A stretch of 64,000 nt of DNA from Pseudo-nitzschia pungens (taxonomy: Eukaryota; Bacillariophyta; Bacillariophyceae; Bacillariales; Bacillariaceae). Below the pieces are notes generated by a model. It was not told the origin of the DNA and made no database searches. It worked only from the letters and a program-made list of their open reading frames with translations. Below, in pieces: positions 31,283-44,234 of the stretch; the stretch's first letter is position 1; each line of letters opens with the position of its first letter. The DNA is taken from contig CM074759.1 of NCBI GenBank assembly GCA_037355855.1, positions 2,666,001-2,730,000 on the forward strand, read 5' to 3'. Made by a program: the position numbers and the translations under genes.

Positions 31283-31678
31283 TTACCATATGCATCGAGC
31301 GCAGTGGGCTTTCAAAGCTGGACCATTCAACAGTTTGATGAATAAGTCAGCAACATTGGTCTCGCCAAGCTCCTTTGCAATTCGGATTGTGCCAGCAGCA
31401 ATAGACTCTCTTGTCTTGTGGTATGCAACGCTGTTGTGCTTCTTGTTGCAAGGGCTCTCGGGCCTGGTAGTGTTCTCAACAACAGACTCGTTGTCACATA
31501 ATACATTGGTAGATCCTTGTATAGGCACACCCATCATCCGGAGCTCCCAGTTCATCTGGACCATACCGGTCCCCGAACTGGTTGCTGTTGGACCATACTG
31601 GTCCCCGAACTTGGTCGTTGTTAATTCTTGGACATGGTTCGTGAATAAGCTGTCCCCGGAACAGTATAAAACTGCCAC
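31283..31678 (-). pseudogene. RNase H C-terminus of copia A pol (fragment)
   Basis: Matches the last about 100 codons of copia C pol: GSTNVLCDNESVVENTTRPE, NKKHNSVAYHKTRESIAAGT, ADLFIKLLNGPALKAHC, ending CIW and stop (C ends CMW). The RT and upstream RNase H that should precede it are absent; unrelated sequence shared with copia B lies there instead. Not functional alone. Confidence 0.85.
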
Positions 31679-32705
31679 TGTTCCACTCGGTCTCCTATTA
31701 TAAATCGTTTCTTCATTTCAGTTGTTCATTCTGGGAGCTGCCCCTGCAACTCGTTCATTCGTTCGGTCGTGAGCAAGCTCTCCAACACGGAACTATTCCA
31801 ATAGTCTGCATGGGATCGCTTGTCACTTCTTAGCATCAATCCAAATCATGCGGCAATTCGAATCATGCTGCTTGCCCTGTCATACTGTCTTTCGAACAGC
31901 AGACCCTGTCGGCTTCTGTAATACTGTCGTCGGAACAGAAGCTCCTGATTCGTAGATCGTGTATTCGAACCATGCTGCTCCTGTAACGGGATTACGGTTT
32001 CATTCGTTTGGTTGTTGTCCCCGGAACAGCAGTTCTGTTTTCATCTTGTTAAGTAATCGTCGCATCCAACACCATGCTACGGGGCAATACATTTGGATTC
32101 TTTACCATATATTCCTTGCCTTAGCAGTTTCGATGCGTCTCTGGGCTGAATAGTCCGATCCTTTCGCTGGACTGAATTGAATAGTCTTCGATAGATACAC
32201 TCAATTGATACACTCAATCGATCATAGCAATTAGCGTCACTCGTGGCAATCAGCGTCATCCACAGAGTAGTTGAAATACATTCAATTGGTCATAGCAATT
32301 AGTGTCGTTCGAAGTACCTCAGGCACTGCTAGTTCTGCACGAGGCAGACACCATACGGTATCTAGCTTAGCTGCCTGTCTTGTTGTGTCAACTCCAATGC
32401 TGTTTGCAATCGTTTGTTCCATGCAACACCGTTGCGCTTTTAACAGGGCGGTGTCGTCGTGTCGTAACACTTCAGCTTCCGCATGAGCGTTCCTGCTTTG
32501 TAACATCTGCTGCTCTTCTACAAGCGCTCCAGCCTGCTGGCGTTCAACCTGTAACAGGGACAGCATGTCCCCGTATCAGTATCATTCCACATATACAGGC
32601 TTGACTCTTGCAAGGCTCGTACTTGGATAAATGCTTTGCTGTAGCGTCGGCGCTCCACCTCTAACAGTGACCACACATCCCTGTAGCCGGAGCGATCAGA
32701 TGCTG
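31679..32705 (-). other. Non-pol segment replacing RT in copia A
   Basis: Occupies the place of the RT domain but aligns with copia B 44,235-45,720 (inverted) and not with copia C. Recurrent CCCCGGAACAG and CTGTTACAGG blocks and ATCGATTGA-type repeats. No recognised coding region. Confidence 0.65.
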
Positions 32706-34483
32706 CTACTCGTCGTGATTCACGCAACTCTGTTGCGCTTCTTTGTATTGGACGCATTCATGTCGGTCGCATCCCGCAATGGTCCTTCCAACTGGCGAGC
32801 AATCGCCATCCCCTCGTGGTGGGCGTGGGGACTTTACGACCATACTTGTCGGTGATCGTGGCATTTTGCTTCCTGACGTCGGATCCATTCTTTTCATGAT
32901 CGATAATCTCGTCCAATAGGGAAAAAACACGCGTCCGTCGTCGTCGATCGCGCTGTACATGCTCTCCGCAACAATCTTGGCGGTGTACTGCTTGACGGAG
33001 CCATCTGGAGACCGCAGGTCATACATTCTGGTGTCAAGGATAGGGTTATCATTCCTCTTGCCAATCGGATTGCCATTAAGGTCAGCAGGGCGGCTCTTCA
33101 CAACACACCACAGTCGTTCGTCGCCCTTCTGGAATCATCACATTGTTACCAATCTACTCATCATAGTCATCCCCATCAGGTATGGAATTGTCAATATTTG
33201 GAATGGAAGCTTCTGGCTCAGCGAGCTCCCATCTTTCTTGGTGTCCTTCAAATAACTTTGCAGGGGGATCAGGGTAGGTAGCTTGGAACTTTGCGTCGTT
33301 ATCCTCAACCTTGTCCCCGATCTTGGATTCCACTGCTTGGTCAAATGAGTCCATTGCTCTCTTGACATCGTGAGCTCTCTATTCTGCTTCCTCAGTGATG
33401 ACTCTAACAGTGTTACTAGTGCTTACTGGTAGCGCAGATTCAGCAATGATCCAGTGGCGATCACAGCGTCCGAGCTTCCCTGTGCTGTCAGAGGGATCAG
33501 TCCAATAGGCAAAATCATACCACTCGTGTGCTTTACTTTGCCTGATAGCTGCAACAAGCTCACCACAGAATGCCCATAGTCGCTTGGGGGATCTCTTTCT
33601 GGCAGTCTTCTTCCGAATGCTTCTTCCGAATGCTTCTGCTGAGATGCCCTATGCTGAGCTCTGCTCTGTTCTGGAAAGGACAGTGCGGCTGGTTGAACGT
33701 CTGGTGGATATTGTTCTTTCTCGTGGTTAAAGATCTTCAGACCATCAGCCACTTGCCTGCCGTCAACCTCTTATTCCTAAAAAATCTGTGTCCGGAGTCT
33801 TCTAACCAAAAGGATGCTGGGGGTTCCTGAATCCTTTCTGCGTGGTTACTCTGAGAGTTGCTCTTGCCTTCTCCGCTGATATGTCCCACATCTTCGAGAG
33901 TCATTCTGAATCAATCTTGCAGTATCCCTGCAACGGGGATCCAGTTCAAAGCGCTCGCGTCCATCAGTGTAGGCGCGCTCGTACAGAGGGGTATGCAGGG
34001 CGTTGATTGTAAGACTTGGTACTGAATCCACGTCTACCTCGTCTACTTCGTCCCCGCAAGTCTTCAAGGAATCGCCCGAAAAAGGGAGAAGATCAGCCGC
34101 GCATCCAAACGGTAGTTGGATGCGATCGCACATGGGGTCAGATCACGGCGGGTACAGAGTTGCTGGAGGCTCCGCAGCTTGTACTTCTCGTAGGAAGCAT
34201 GCGGCGGTAGAATCGGCTCGTTGCTCCGAAGAGGCTTGTCGTACAAATGGGGACTGAAATTGGACCGTGTTTCGACGGGCTCCAGCTTACGCTTGTTGGA
34301 CTTCTTGGACTGCTTCGTGGTCGTCTCAACGGGCGAGATGGGCGTCGCCATGGGCGTCGCCGCGCGAAGGACATACAGCGTGGGTTTCAACGGATGAGAT
34401 CCGTCGATGGCTTGTTCGGCTTGTTCGAACTTTTGCTCGTCGGGTCCCAAGGGACATCTCGTGTAGCAACGACATAATCGCAT
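32706..34483 (-). pseudogene. Integrase-region remnants of copia A
   Basis: Broken pieces in copia C order: 34,483-34,064 (SNFSPHLYDKPLRSNE, YEKYKLRSLQQLCTRRDLTP), 33,752-33,423 (integrase C-part, with frameshifts and internal deletion), 33,368-33,138 (DSFDQAVESKIGDKVEDN) and 33,101-32,706 (NPIGKRNDNP, SVKQYTAKIVAESMYSAIDD). The catalytic core with YTDTWMAK and SDGAREQ is not found. At 32,806-32,808 the codon equivalent to the copia C stop is CGA. Confidence 0.8.
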
Positions 34484-34937
34484 GTGGCCATCTCATGCTT
34501 GGTCGTACTGTCGGGGAATATGGCGTGTCAGGGCAGGGGTCTCAATCGGTATAGGTCCGATTCCTGCTGTAGGCACGTTGCCTGTCAGGGTATTAACCTT
34601 GGTCTGTTGTTGCTGCTGTTACTGTACGGCAGGAACAAACTTGGTCAAGTCGGGTGAATAGGAATGTGATTGGTCAATTGCTGATTCTGCTTGCTGGAAT
34701 TTCCTGGTAGCAATTACGTGGTCACAGGTCTCCATCTCGTGCTTCGTGGGGCGCCTGGAGGGTACGTAGAAAACAACACCATTAAGCAACAGCTTAATAC
34801 CCAGTGTTCGGGAGTTCCTTCACATTCATCTCCATCCGATGACTTGGAATCATACTGTCTTGGCATCTCGTCCACACGATTGTGACTACAATCCCTAAGG
34901 CTGTGCTGTAGCCTGTCCCCGAAATATATATAAAGTC

Positions 34938-35213
34938 TCATGGAAATAAATCAACCAAAACCTGCCCAATGTGTAAGCAGTGACGCGTGTCGGATGAACA
35001 TCCACACCGGAGGTAACTTGTGGATGTAACTTGGTCTTCCAATAGAATCATGTTGCAACCAGCAGCCGTCGTGTCTGCATGACTATCCAACTCGCAGTTG
35101 CTCTTTTTCAGCCTTGCTGATCTTGCTGCTGGTACATCCATTCGATACACCAATGCTGAGACGGATCGACCGCGATACACGCCTGACAGAGTACGTCGTA
35201 GCAGGTCTATCAA
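34938..35213 (-). pseudogene. Copia protease fragment of copia A
   Basis: NCELDSHADTTAAGCNMILL is the CoDi-type aspartic protease signature, followed by a diverged and frame-broken continuation. 34,600-34,940 resembles a diverged protease-downstream segment also duplicated in copia B at 41,831-42,110. Confidence 0.75.
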
Positions 35214-35917
35214 CGAGCGTCGTTACTGCCGCTCATAACATGCTGCCCTTGCTCATATCTTGTATCAGTCATCCTCATATCTACCATTTGTATCCTCTAT
35301 TCTTGTAAGTCACGAGCGCTATAAGCGTCACATTGTGCCTTACGTTAGGTCGCCTTTAGTTCAACGTCCTGTTTAACGCCAAAGCGTTGCGGGTCCAAGT
35401 CACGCTTGTCCCAACGCTACGCATCCGGGCTGCGCTTGTTCCCTTGCTCCCGCCAGTCCTTTTTGCTGCTGTAGGCTTCTCTCCTGTCAGGGCATCGATG
35501 TTGTTCTCTTGTTGCTGCTACTGCTCTTTCGCCGCAAAGACATACATAAACATCGTTCCCGCTGTTCTTCAGGTATGGAGACTCGATCTGCTTCGAATCG
35601 TGTCTAGCGTCCAACGTCTTGCCAAATCACGTCCGTTGTTATCGATTTGGCTATCGATCCGTTGCTCTGAGTCCGTCGCTATGGATTTGGCTATTGAGCA
35701 ATTCTTCAGGGAATTCCTTCGGGTTTCTGGTTTGGGCGTCCGCTCGTAAGGCAGTCTCCTTTCTCGTAGATCAGTCGTCGGGCACTACCGATGACACCTT
35801 CTTCTTCTGTTACGAGCAAAGGTGGACTTCTTGTTGAGGATACTGGTGGTTTCAGGGCTTCTTTTTGCAAATATCTGCAAACATACATGCCTTTCGGCCG
35901 TCAAACGTCATAGACAC
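35214..35917 (-). other. Segment shared by copia A and B but not C
   Basis: Aligns inverted with copia B about 40,790-41,560: GAGGATACTGGTGGTTTCAG, TGCCCGACGACTGATC-like and CATCGATGTTGTTCTCTTGT-like blocks, and ATCGATTTGGCTATCGATCC repeats. No recognised protein. Confidence 0.6.
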
Positions 35918-36913
35918 TCAGATTCGCTGTCTATAAGACATACAGGTCCGCTGATGCTGCTGCCGCTGCTGATGCCGCCGCTCGTGCCCCTGCTCCTGCT
36001 CAATCTCAGATCCAAAGGTTGAGGTCTCGACAGTGGTCTGGCGTTTGCTGAACCACAGGATAGGGGCCCTGTTCGCTTCAGGAGCATCTGCCGGCAACAC
36101 CTCCTTGGCGTCTGGGTAGAATTCACTCCAGTCGCGATCAGGGAATCTATTCTCATCCACTTCGGGCCGGGTCTCATCAAGCACTAACTTGGATCGTGCA
36201 TGCGCCTTGAGATAAGCGAACATGTGCAATACTTGATTCAAATGCCCTGTTCTTGCTTGCGCTAGGTATCTAGACATGAGAGATACAGGCATGACCAAAT
36301 CCAGTCTTCCAAGTTCACACAACCATCTCAAGACGCCAATCAGTCCTTGGTAGTAATTCTGCTTGCTTGGATCCAGTTCGGCGGTTACATCAACTTCAGG
36401 TCGATAATCGGATGTCAATGGGGTTGAGACCCTGTTCGGAAGATACTTGTAACCATATTGCTCGGTGCCAAGCTCCTTTTCCACCGCGTCGATGGCTTTC
36501 TTGGCATATTTCTTAGAAGACATCGCCCATTTGGGGATTGGGTCAGCAGCAATCCGGGCTGCAATCTCGTTGCGCACTGTTCTCAATTCCTCAGTAACAG
36601 CAATCAGGACCATCTCAGATCGAGGTTGGATGTCGAGGTTCGGTTCGTGTTGGACTCTGGAGACTCCAAACGTAGCAGGCGCTCCAACAGGAGGGACTCC
36701 AGGCGCTCCGGCGGGGGCGGCGCCAGCGACTCCAGGAACAGCTCCAGGCGGGGGATCGCCGGCTCCGGCTCCGGGTGCAGCTCCAAGTGGGGGAGCGTTG
36801 CCTCCAGGGACATCGCCTCCAGGGACGGCGCCTCCACCAGTTCCAGGGGCATCTCCAGCAGCGCCGGCTCCGGCGGCGGCTGCAGCGGCTTGGCTTCTAT
36901 TTTGCTTGGCCAT
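35918..36913 (-). pseudogene. Chimeric gag N-terminus fused to RT-RNase H connector (copia A)
   Basis: An open frame of 331 codons from the gag ATG at 36,913. It begins MAKQNRSQAAAAAAG, continues through Ala/Gly/Pro-rich gag sequence to LRTVRNEIAARIAA, then jumps directly to DPIPKWAMSSKKYAKKAIDA. In copia C that second part lies near 50,400 in pol, about 5 kb downstream of the gag start. It continues through the RNase H approach (VLRWLCELGRLDLVMPVSLM, APILWFSKRQTTVETSTFGS) and ends in an unrelated His/Gln/Arg-rich tail. Looks like a template-switch or deletion product. It lacks the RT YVDD and the complete RNase H, so no enzymatic role is expected. Confidence 0.85.
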
Positions 36914-37765
36914 GGTTGTCTTGCTTTGATTACCTAATTTGCTTCAGTTTCTAAACCAAATTCTTTTGTGGTGGGGGCTGTTTCCATCCAAGTTGTCGAT
37001 CGAAAGGTCTGTATCGATGACGACCAAAAGAAAAGGTGTCAAGAAAGGTATCACGTCAGCGTTTTCGTGTCAACTGTTTCGTGCCGACGTCTAAAAAGGC
37101 ATTCACATCGATTGTTCCGATTCGATGGTTGGTTACGACCAAAAGAGAAGAATTCTATCGGTCTTTCTGCTCTGGACCAATCGATTTGATTCTGAGATAT
37201 GACAGATCTCAGGGTTCTTGGCTTGTCTGATTCCAAATTCCCTTGGCTAAAATCAAAATCGGTGGTATAGCAGGTTCGAGGTTTCGGATGGGACTGACGT
37301 CATGTCCTTGGTCTGCTCGACACTGTCTTCACTGGAAAGTACGTGGTGGTCTGTCTCCACGAAAATTCTTTTCCTTTTCCAGCGTTGTCCCATCCCCGGC
37401 AAACGTCCCCTTGAATCCTGTAAAATAACAGGGAATCATGGACGCTGCTTTCTCCACGTCCATCATGCTCCTTCCCCACCGGACTGAGCCTCCATGGAGC
37501 CACCATGACGCTCAGCTACTGGATTTGAATACCAATAGGTCCGCAGAGGTGGATGTGCGGACTCCAGTCGTATTGCGCGTTTGCTGGGGAAGGGCTCCCC
37601 ATTAACATCAGGGATCTCGCGATGTCAGCTGCTGGTCCAGTTTCAGCTGAGGTTTTACATCCAAGTGTAGGCATGGATGCCAGTGGTGATCAGCCAGCTG
37701 GGTTTCTTCACACGCTCTAGCCGGCGTCCCGGTTCGTAGTGGGTCGAGCGGTGGGTCTGATAAAC
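36914..37765 (-). other. Leader of copia A
   Basis: About 850 bp between the 5' LTR and gag, matching copia B 39,496-40,380 inverted. The internal region begins GTTTATCAGACCCACCGC; the TATCAGA core resembles the start of an initiator-Met tRNA primer site only weakly. Confidence 0.65.
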
Positions 37766-38599
37766 TGTGTTGATATCCGCTCGTCAGCGGTCTTCGGGAA
37801 CTTAATCGACTTGTAGATAAATTCGACTCGTACTGGTCTGTAAATAAGGAAAAGCCTTAACAATAATAATACATAAAGTCCTGGCAAATCGTGAGTCTAC
37901 AGTGGACTGTTCAAGGTCTATTGCATACACTCAAGCAATACAAAGCACTTCCCTAGAGGTACATCGGAATCGATCAAAAGGAGGGCATGATAGGTGTGTT
38001 TATTTTAGAGCATAAAAGAAAGAGTGAATAAAGGGATGGAGCTGAGCCAAAGCGCTCAGCTCTGTATCGTGACATCGATTCGCTAACTCGCTAACTCGTA
38101 TAATAACAGAAGTCCTGTAGCTCTGGTACTGTATCCTACGGGTAGCGTACCGTATCGGAGTATCGTAGGTATCTCCAATTAATTAGACCGAATCGTGTGC
38201 TCGCGCTAGCTCGCTTATGCTAACGCGTTGGGTAACTGTTTGGGCCGGGTATCCGGTCATGGTACATATTATACACCAATGACCCGACCCCGGCGGTAGC
38301 ACAGTATCTTAGCATGATATTATGGTAGGTTAGCACCATCAGTATCTCGTAGCCTTAGTAACCCTAACCCTGTAGCATTTAGCTACACCATAAAAAGGTG
38401 CTTTACTCGGGGTACGTACGATTGGTACAAATCGTATGCGGCGACCCTAGTAAACTTTGCTAGCATCCACACTAAGCAGGATATAGGTCTGTTGCTAAGC
38501 CTGTTGCTAAGCCTGTTGCTAACCATTTAGCACACAGCTCTAGCACTCAGCCCAGCACCTGTTAGTCAGTTACTGGAGGCTGCTGCCTGTAGCCCCAGT
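37766..38599 (-). repeat. 5' LTR of copia A, first part
   Basis: 834 bp, interrupted after CCAGT (38,595-38,599) by copia B. The missing 61 bp are at 47,571-47,631. Confidence 0.95.
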
Positions 38600-39495
38600 A
38601 TGAAGATATTCAAGGTGGGTGCTATGATCTGTGCTAAGGCTCCTGTGTAGAAGGGCTACTGGGGCTACAGGCAGCAGCCTCCAGTAACTGACTAACAAGT
38701 GCTGGGCTGAATGCTAGAGCTGTGTGCTAATTGCTAGCATACAGGCTTAGCAACAGGCTTAGCAACAGGCTTAGCAACAGGCTTAGCAACAGGCTTAGCA
38801 GCAGACCTATATCCTACTATCCTGTTTAGTATGGATGCTAGCAGAGTTTACTAGGGTCGCCGCGTACGATTTGTACCAATCGTACGTACCCCGAGTAAAG
38901 CACCTTTTTATGGTGTAGCTAAATGCTACAGGGTTAGGGTTGCTAATGCTACGAGATACTGAAGATACTATGCTACCGCCGGGGTCGGGTCATTGGTGTA
39001 TAATATATACCATGACCGGATACCCGGCCCAAACAGTTAACAAACGTGCTAGCATAAGTGAGCTAGCACACGATTCGATCTAATTAATCGGAGATACCTA
39101 CGATACTCCGATACAGTACGCTACTCGTAGGATACAGTACCAGAGCTACAGGAGCTCTGTTATTATACGAGTTAGCGAGTTAGCGAATCGATGTCACGAT
39201 ACAGAGCTGAGCGATTTGGCTCAGCTCCCTCCCTTTATTCACTCTTTATGTTTCACCCTAAATTAAATGCCTATCATGCCCTCCCCTTACGATCGATTCC
39301 GATGTACCTCTAGGGAAGTGCCTTGTATTGCCTAAGTGTATGCAATAGACCTTGAATGGTCCACTGTAGACTCACGATTTGCTAGGACTTTATGTATTGT
39401 TATTGTTAAGGCTTTCCCCTATTTTTGGGCCAGTATGAAACAGTTTATATCTACGAGTCGTCCCCGAAGATCGCTGACGAGCGAATATCAACGCA
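38600..39495 (+). repeat. 5' LTR of copia B (896 bp)
   Basis: Starts ATGAAGATATTCAAGG and ends GAATATCAACGCA. Contains five or so CAGGCTTAGCAA repeats (about 38,742-38,802), the CGTACGATT/AATCGTACG hairpin (about 38,868) and GGGTTAGGGTTG (about 38,931). Confidence 0.95.
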
Positions 39496-40380
39496 GTTTA
39501 TCAGACCCACCGCTCGACCCACACTACGAACCGGGACGCCGGCTAGAGCGCGTGATGAAACCCAGCTGGCTGATCACCACTGGCATCCATGCCTACACTT
39601 GGATGTAAAACCTCAGCTGTAACTGGACCAGCAGCTGACATCGCGAGATCCCTGATGTTAATGGGGAGCCCTTCCCTAGACCCGCGAACCGACCGGAGTC
39701 CGCACATCCACCTCTGCGGATCTATTGATATTCATATTCAGTAGCTGAGCGTCATGGTGGCTCCATGGAGGCTCAGTCCGGTGGGGAAGGAGCAGATGGA
39801 CGTGGAGAAAGCAGCGTCCATGATTCCCTGTTATTTTACAGGATTCAAGGGGACGTTTGCCGGGGATGGGACAACGCTGGAAAAAGAAAAAGGACAGACC
39901 ACCAGAGTACTTTCCAGTGAAGACAGTGTCCAGCAGACCAAGGACATGACGTCAGTCCCATCCGAAACCTCGAACCTGCTATACCACCGATTTTGATTTT
40001 AGCCAAGGGAATTTGGAATCAGACAAGCCAAGAACCCTGAGATCTGTCATATCTCAGAATCAAATCGATTGGTCCAGAGCAGAGCAGAAAGACCAGATAG
40101 AATTCTTCTTTTGGTCATAACCAACCATCCAACCATCGAATCGGAACCATCGATGTGGATAGACGTCAATACGAAACTGTTGACACCAAAACGCTGACGC
40201 AATACGTGATACCTTTCTTGACAACCCACTGTCGACACGGAACAATCGACACTGTCAACACAGAATCGACACGATACCTTTTCTTCTTTCGATCGACAAT
40301 CCTTTCTCCGATCGAGGTGGAGACAGTCCCCACCACAAAAGAATTTGGTTTAGAAACTGAAGCAAGTTAGTTAATCAGAG
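39496..40380 (+). other. Leader of copia B
   Basis: Inverted counterpart of 36,914-37,765. Starts GTTTATCAGACCCACCGC. No conserved reading frame. Confidence 0.65.
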
Positions 40381-42384
40381 CAAGACAACCAGAAGCCAAG
40401 CCGCTGCAGCCGCCCCTGAAGCCGGCGCTTCTCCACCTGGAATCATCACTGAAGCGATTCTGAGGATGAAGAGGAGCAAGCGACCCCTGCGGTACAGGGA
40501 CAGAAGCGGAAGCTTAGACCATGGGGCTTACCAAGCAACGCCGAAGCCAACGCATTAGATGGCAGGACCTAGGATGCACGCGGAGGATGATTTTACTATC
40601 CAACCACGCAACCAGACCGACACTGCCATGACTATGGTTGTCAGGCAACTCCAAGTTCTACAGGAACGAGTGGGCAAGAACTTTGGTTCTTTGAAGAACA
40701 AGGAGGCTCTTATTGCTACGATTGGATATGGTATCCGGTAGCATCAGAATTGAAGATTGCGACGTTTGCAATTAGATGGATCCGGAAGGATTGAAGGCTG
40801 CAAGGCCTGTATGTCTACTCGACATCGAATCCGAGCATTTATGACGTTTGACGGCCGGAAGGCCTGTATGTTTGCAAGTATTGTATTTGCAAAAAGTATC
40901 CCTGAAACCACCAGTATCCTCAACAAGAAGCCCATCTTTGCTCGTGACAGAAGAAAAGGTGTCATCGGTAGTGCCCGACGACTGGTCTACGAGAAAGAAG
41001 ACTGCCTTACGAGCGCAAACCATGTGCTGTAAGGGATCGATAACAACGGACTGATTCCCACGGATCGATAGCAAAGAATCCATAGCAACGAATCGATCCG
41101 TAACGGATCGATAGCAATGGATCGATAGCCAAATCCATAGCAACGAATCGATAGCAACGGATCGATAGTCAAATCCATAGCAACGAATCGATAGCAACGA
41201 ATTGATAGCAGCAGACGCTGGACGCGATTTGGCAAGACGCTAGACACGATTCGAAGCAGACCGAGTCCCTATCCCTGAAGAACAGCGGGGACGATGTTTA
41301 TGTCCTTGCAGCGAAAGAGCAGTAGCAGCAACAAGAGAAAAACATCGATGCCCTGACAGGAGAGAAGGCTACAGCAGTCTAGAAGGGAACAAGCGCAGCA
41401 TGGACCCGCAGCGCATTGTTAGTAGACAGGGCGCGTTGAACTGAAGACGACCTAACGTAAGACGCAATGTGACGCTTACCGCGCTCGTGACTTACAAGGA
41501 TAGAGGATACAGAATGGTAGTTACAAGATATGACCAAAGGCATGTGCGCCTAGTACACAGCGGACCTGTGTAAAACACGAGCAGCATGCTATGTGCGACA
41601 GCGACGACGCTCGTTGATAGACCTGACAGCAACGACGCTCGTTGATAGACCTGCTGCGACGGGCTCTGTTACGAGTGTAGCGCCGTCGATCTGCCTCAGC
41701 ATTGATGTATTAAATCGATGTACCAGCAGCAAGATCAGCAAGGCCGAAAGAGAGCAACTGTGAGCTCGATAGCCATGCCGATATTGCAACATGATTTTAT
41801 TGGAAGACCGCAGACCAAGTTACCTCCCACGTGGATTCTTATACAGATCCAGTTACGAAGGCTTGGTTAACCTATTTCCATGAGACACTATATTTTGGGG
41901 ACAGGCTACAGCACAGCCTGATGTGTCCCAACCAGGTTAGGGACTGTGGTCACAATCGAGTGGATAAGACACCACCAAGGCAATTTGATACTTCCTCTCC
42001 AGGCGCCCCACGACGGAGGAAATGCAGACGTGTGACCATGTGATTGCTACAAGGGATGCCCCCTGGCATCAAGCAAGCCCGAAATTTCAGCAAGCTGAAT
42101 CAGCAATTGTGGACGTGTACCCATGCGGTTGCTACAAGGGGACGCACCCTGGAATCCATCACACCCCCATTCACCTGATTCGACCAAGTTTGTTTCTTCG
42201 ACCAAGTTTGTTTCTGCCGTACAGCAACAGCAGCAACAACAGACCAAGGTTCATACCCCGACAGGCAATGTGTCTACAGCAGGAATCGGACCGGCACCAA
42301 TTGAGACCCCTGCCGCGAATCGAACAGTTGTACCAAATGGACCTGCTGACACGCGCGCGCCCCCTCACCCAGTCCTGAAGGGCA
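40381..42384 (+). pseudogene. Gag remnant, shared segment and diverged protease duplicate (copia B)
   Basis: 40,381-40,760 corresponds in position to gag (AAGCCGCTGCAGCCGCC start), with no long frame. 40,761-41,760 aligns with copia A 35,214-35,917 and contains ATCGATAGCAACGGATCGAT-type repeats. 41,831-42,110 encodes KAWLTYFHETLYFGDRLQHS and RDCGHNRVDKTPPRQ, a diverged version of the protease-downstream sequence that follows at 42,392. The two versions suggest a mixture of two copia lineages. Many frame breaks. Confidence 0.7.
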
Positions 42385-44234
42385 GTGCGAGTTGGACAGT
42401 CACGCTGATACGACTGCCGCCGATTCCAATATGATCTTGATTGAAGATCAAGTCGTCAGTCACGTCGATGTTCATCCTTTTTCGCCTGAGCTCAAGCCTA
42501 TCAAGAATATTCCTATTGGAACTTGTGTTACGGCCTACACAGCGCCCGACGGGAAAGTTTGGTTGGTTTATTTCCACGAAGCACTGTATTTTGGCGACAA
42601 GTTGTCCCACAGCTTGATTTGTCCGAATCAGATACGGGACTGTCATCCCAATTGTGTCGATGAGACGCCACGACAGTACGACCACAAGTCCAGTCACTCC
42701 ATCCATATTGGCAATTCCGATCCTGAAGATCCCCATGCGGGACACCCCCTTGACATCAAGCCTATGCTTGATGGGGTCGTGTCCTACTTCCCTTCCCGCA
42801 TGAGATGGCCACATGCAATCATGTCGTTGCAACTCGAGACGTCCCTTGGGACCCGACGAGCAAGAAGTTCGAGCAAGCCGAAAAAGTCATCGACGGCTTT
42901 CATCCATTGAATCCTACGGTGTCTGCCCTTCACGCGGAAACGTCCAAGAAGCAGTCCAAGAGGTCCAAGACGAACAAGCGCAAGTTGGAGCCCGTCGAAA
43001 CACGGTCCAACTTCAGTCCCCATCTGTACGACAAGCCTCTTCGGACCGACGAGCTGATCCTACCACAGCATGATTCCTATGAGAAGTACAAGCTGCGGAG
43101 CCTCCAGCACCTATGTACCCGCCGTGATCTGACCCCATGTGCGATGCGTTTGGATGCACGGCTTTCTTCTCTCTAATCGGGCGATTCCTTGAAGACTTGC
43201 GGGGACGAAGACGAGGATGCAGTACCAAGTCTTACAATCAATGCCCCGCATACTCCGTTATACGAGCGCGCCTACACCGATGGACGCGAGCGATCAGTCG
43301 GACCAGTCGATCCCGAGCTGGAATAAGGTTGTCAGCAAAAGCCATATCCACCAGCCACGATGTCCCTTCCAGAATCGCGCGGAGCTCAGCATCGGCCATA
43401 TCAGCAGAAGCATCCGCAAGAAGACGGCCCGGAAGAGATCCCCCAAGCGCCTGTGGGCTTTCTGCGGAGAGCTCATTGCTGCCATTCGACAGCGCACAGC
43501 TTCCAGTGATCCCACGATGATGGGTCGAATGCCGTTCGAGATTGTACATGGGTACATGCCAGACATATCTCTGTACCAAGCCCATGAATGGTATGATTTC
43601 GTCTATTGGGTTGATCTCTCTGATGGGACCGAAAAGCTGGGACGGTGGCTTGGCCCGTGCGGTGATCGATTCGGAGGCGGAGGCGGAGACTGCCACTGGA
43701 TCCTGAACGAGACGGCCATGCCGGTAAGCACTAACACAGTCCGTGCTGTTACGTTCACACGATGTCAAGCGCTATATGGACTCACTTGACCAAGCAGTGG
43801 AATCCAAGATCGGGGACAAGGTTGAGGATAACGACGCAAAGTTCCAAGCTACCTACCCTGATCTCCCTGCGGAGTTATTTGAAGGACACGAAGAAAGATG
43901 GGAGCTCGCCGAGCCGGAAGCTTCCATTCCAGATATTGACGATCCCATACCTGATGGGGATGACTATGATGAGTATAATGGTAACAATGTGATGATCCAG
44001 AAGGGCGACGAACGACTATGGTGTGTTGTGAAGAATCGTTCTGCTGATCTTAATGGCAATCCGATTGGCAAGATGAATGATAACCCTATCCGTGATACCA
44101 GATTGTATGACTTGCAGTTCCCAGATGGCTCCGTCAAGCAGTACACCGCCAATATTGTTGCTGAGAGCATGTACAGCGCAATCGACGACGACGGACGCGA
44201 GACCATTGCGGGGTGCAACAGAACCGAATGCTGA
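42385..44234 (+). pseudogene. Protease-integrase region of copia B
   Basis: Pieces in copia C order: 42,392-42,830 (DSHADTTAADSNMIL, VSHVDVHPFSPELKPIKNIP, LIYFHEALYFGD-like), 42,805-43,176 (DVPWDPTSKKFEQAE, SNFSPHLYDKPLR), 43,217-43,789 (PFQNRAELSIGHISRSIRKK, RLWAFCGEL, HEWYDFVYWVDLSDGTEKLG) and 43,743-44,234 (DQAVESKIGDKVEDN, SVKQYTANIVAESMYSAIDD). An internal deletion before 43,317 removes the first two integrase catalytic residues. Frameshifts separate the pieces. Confidence 0.85.
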
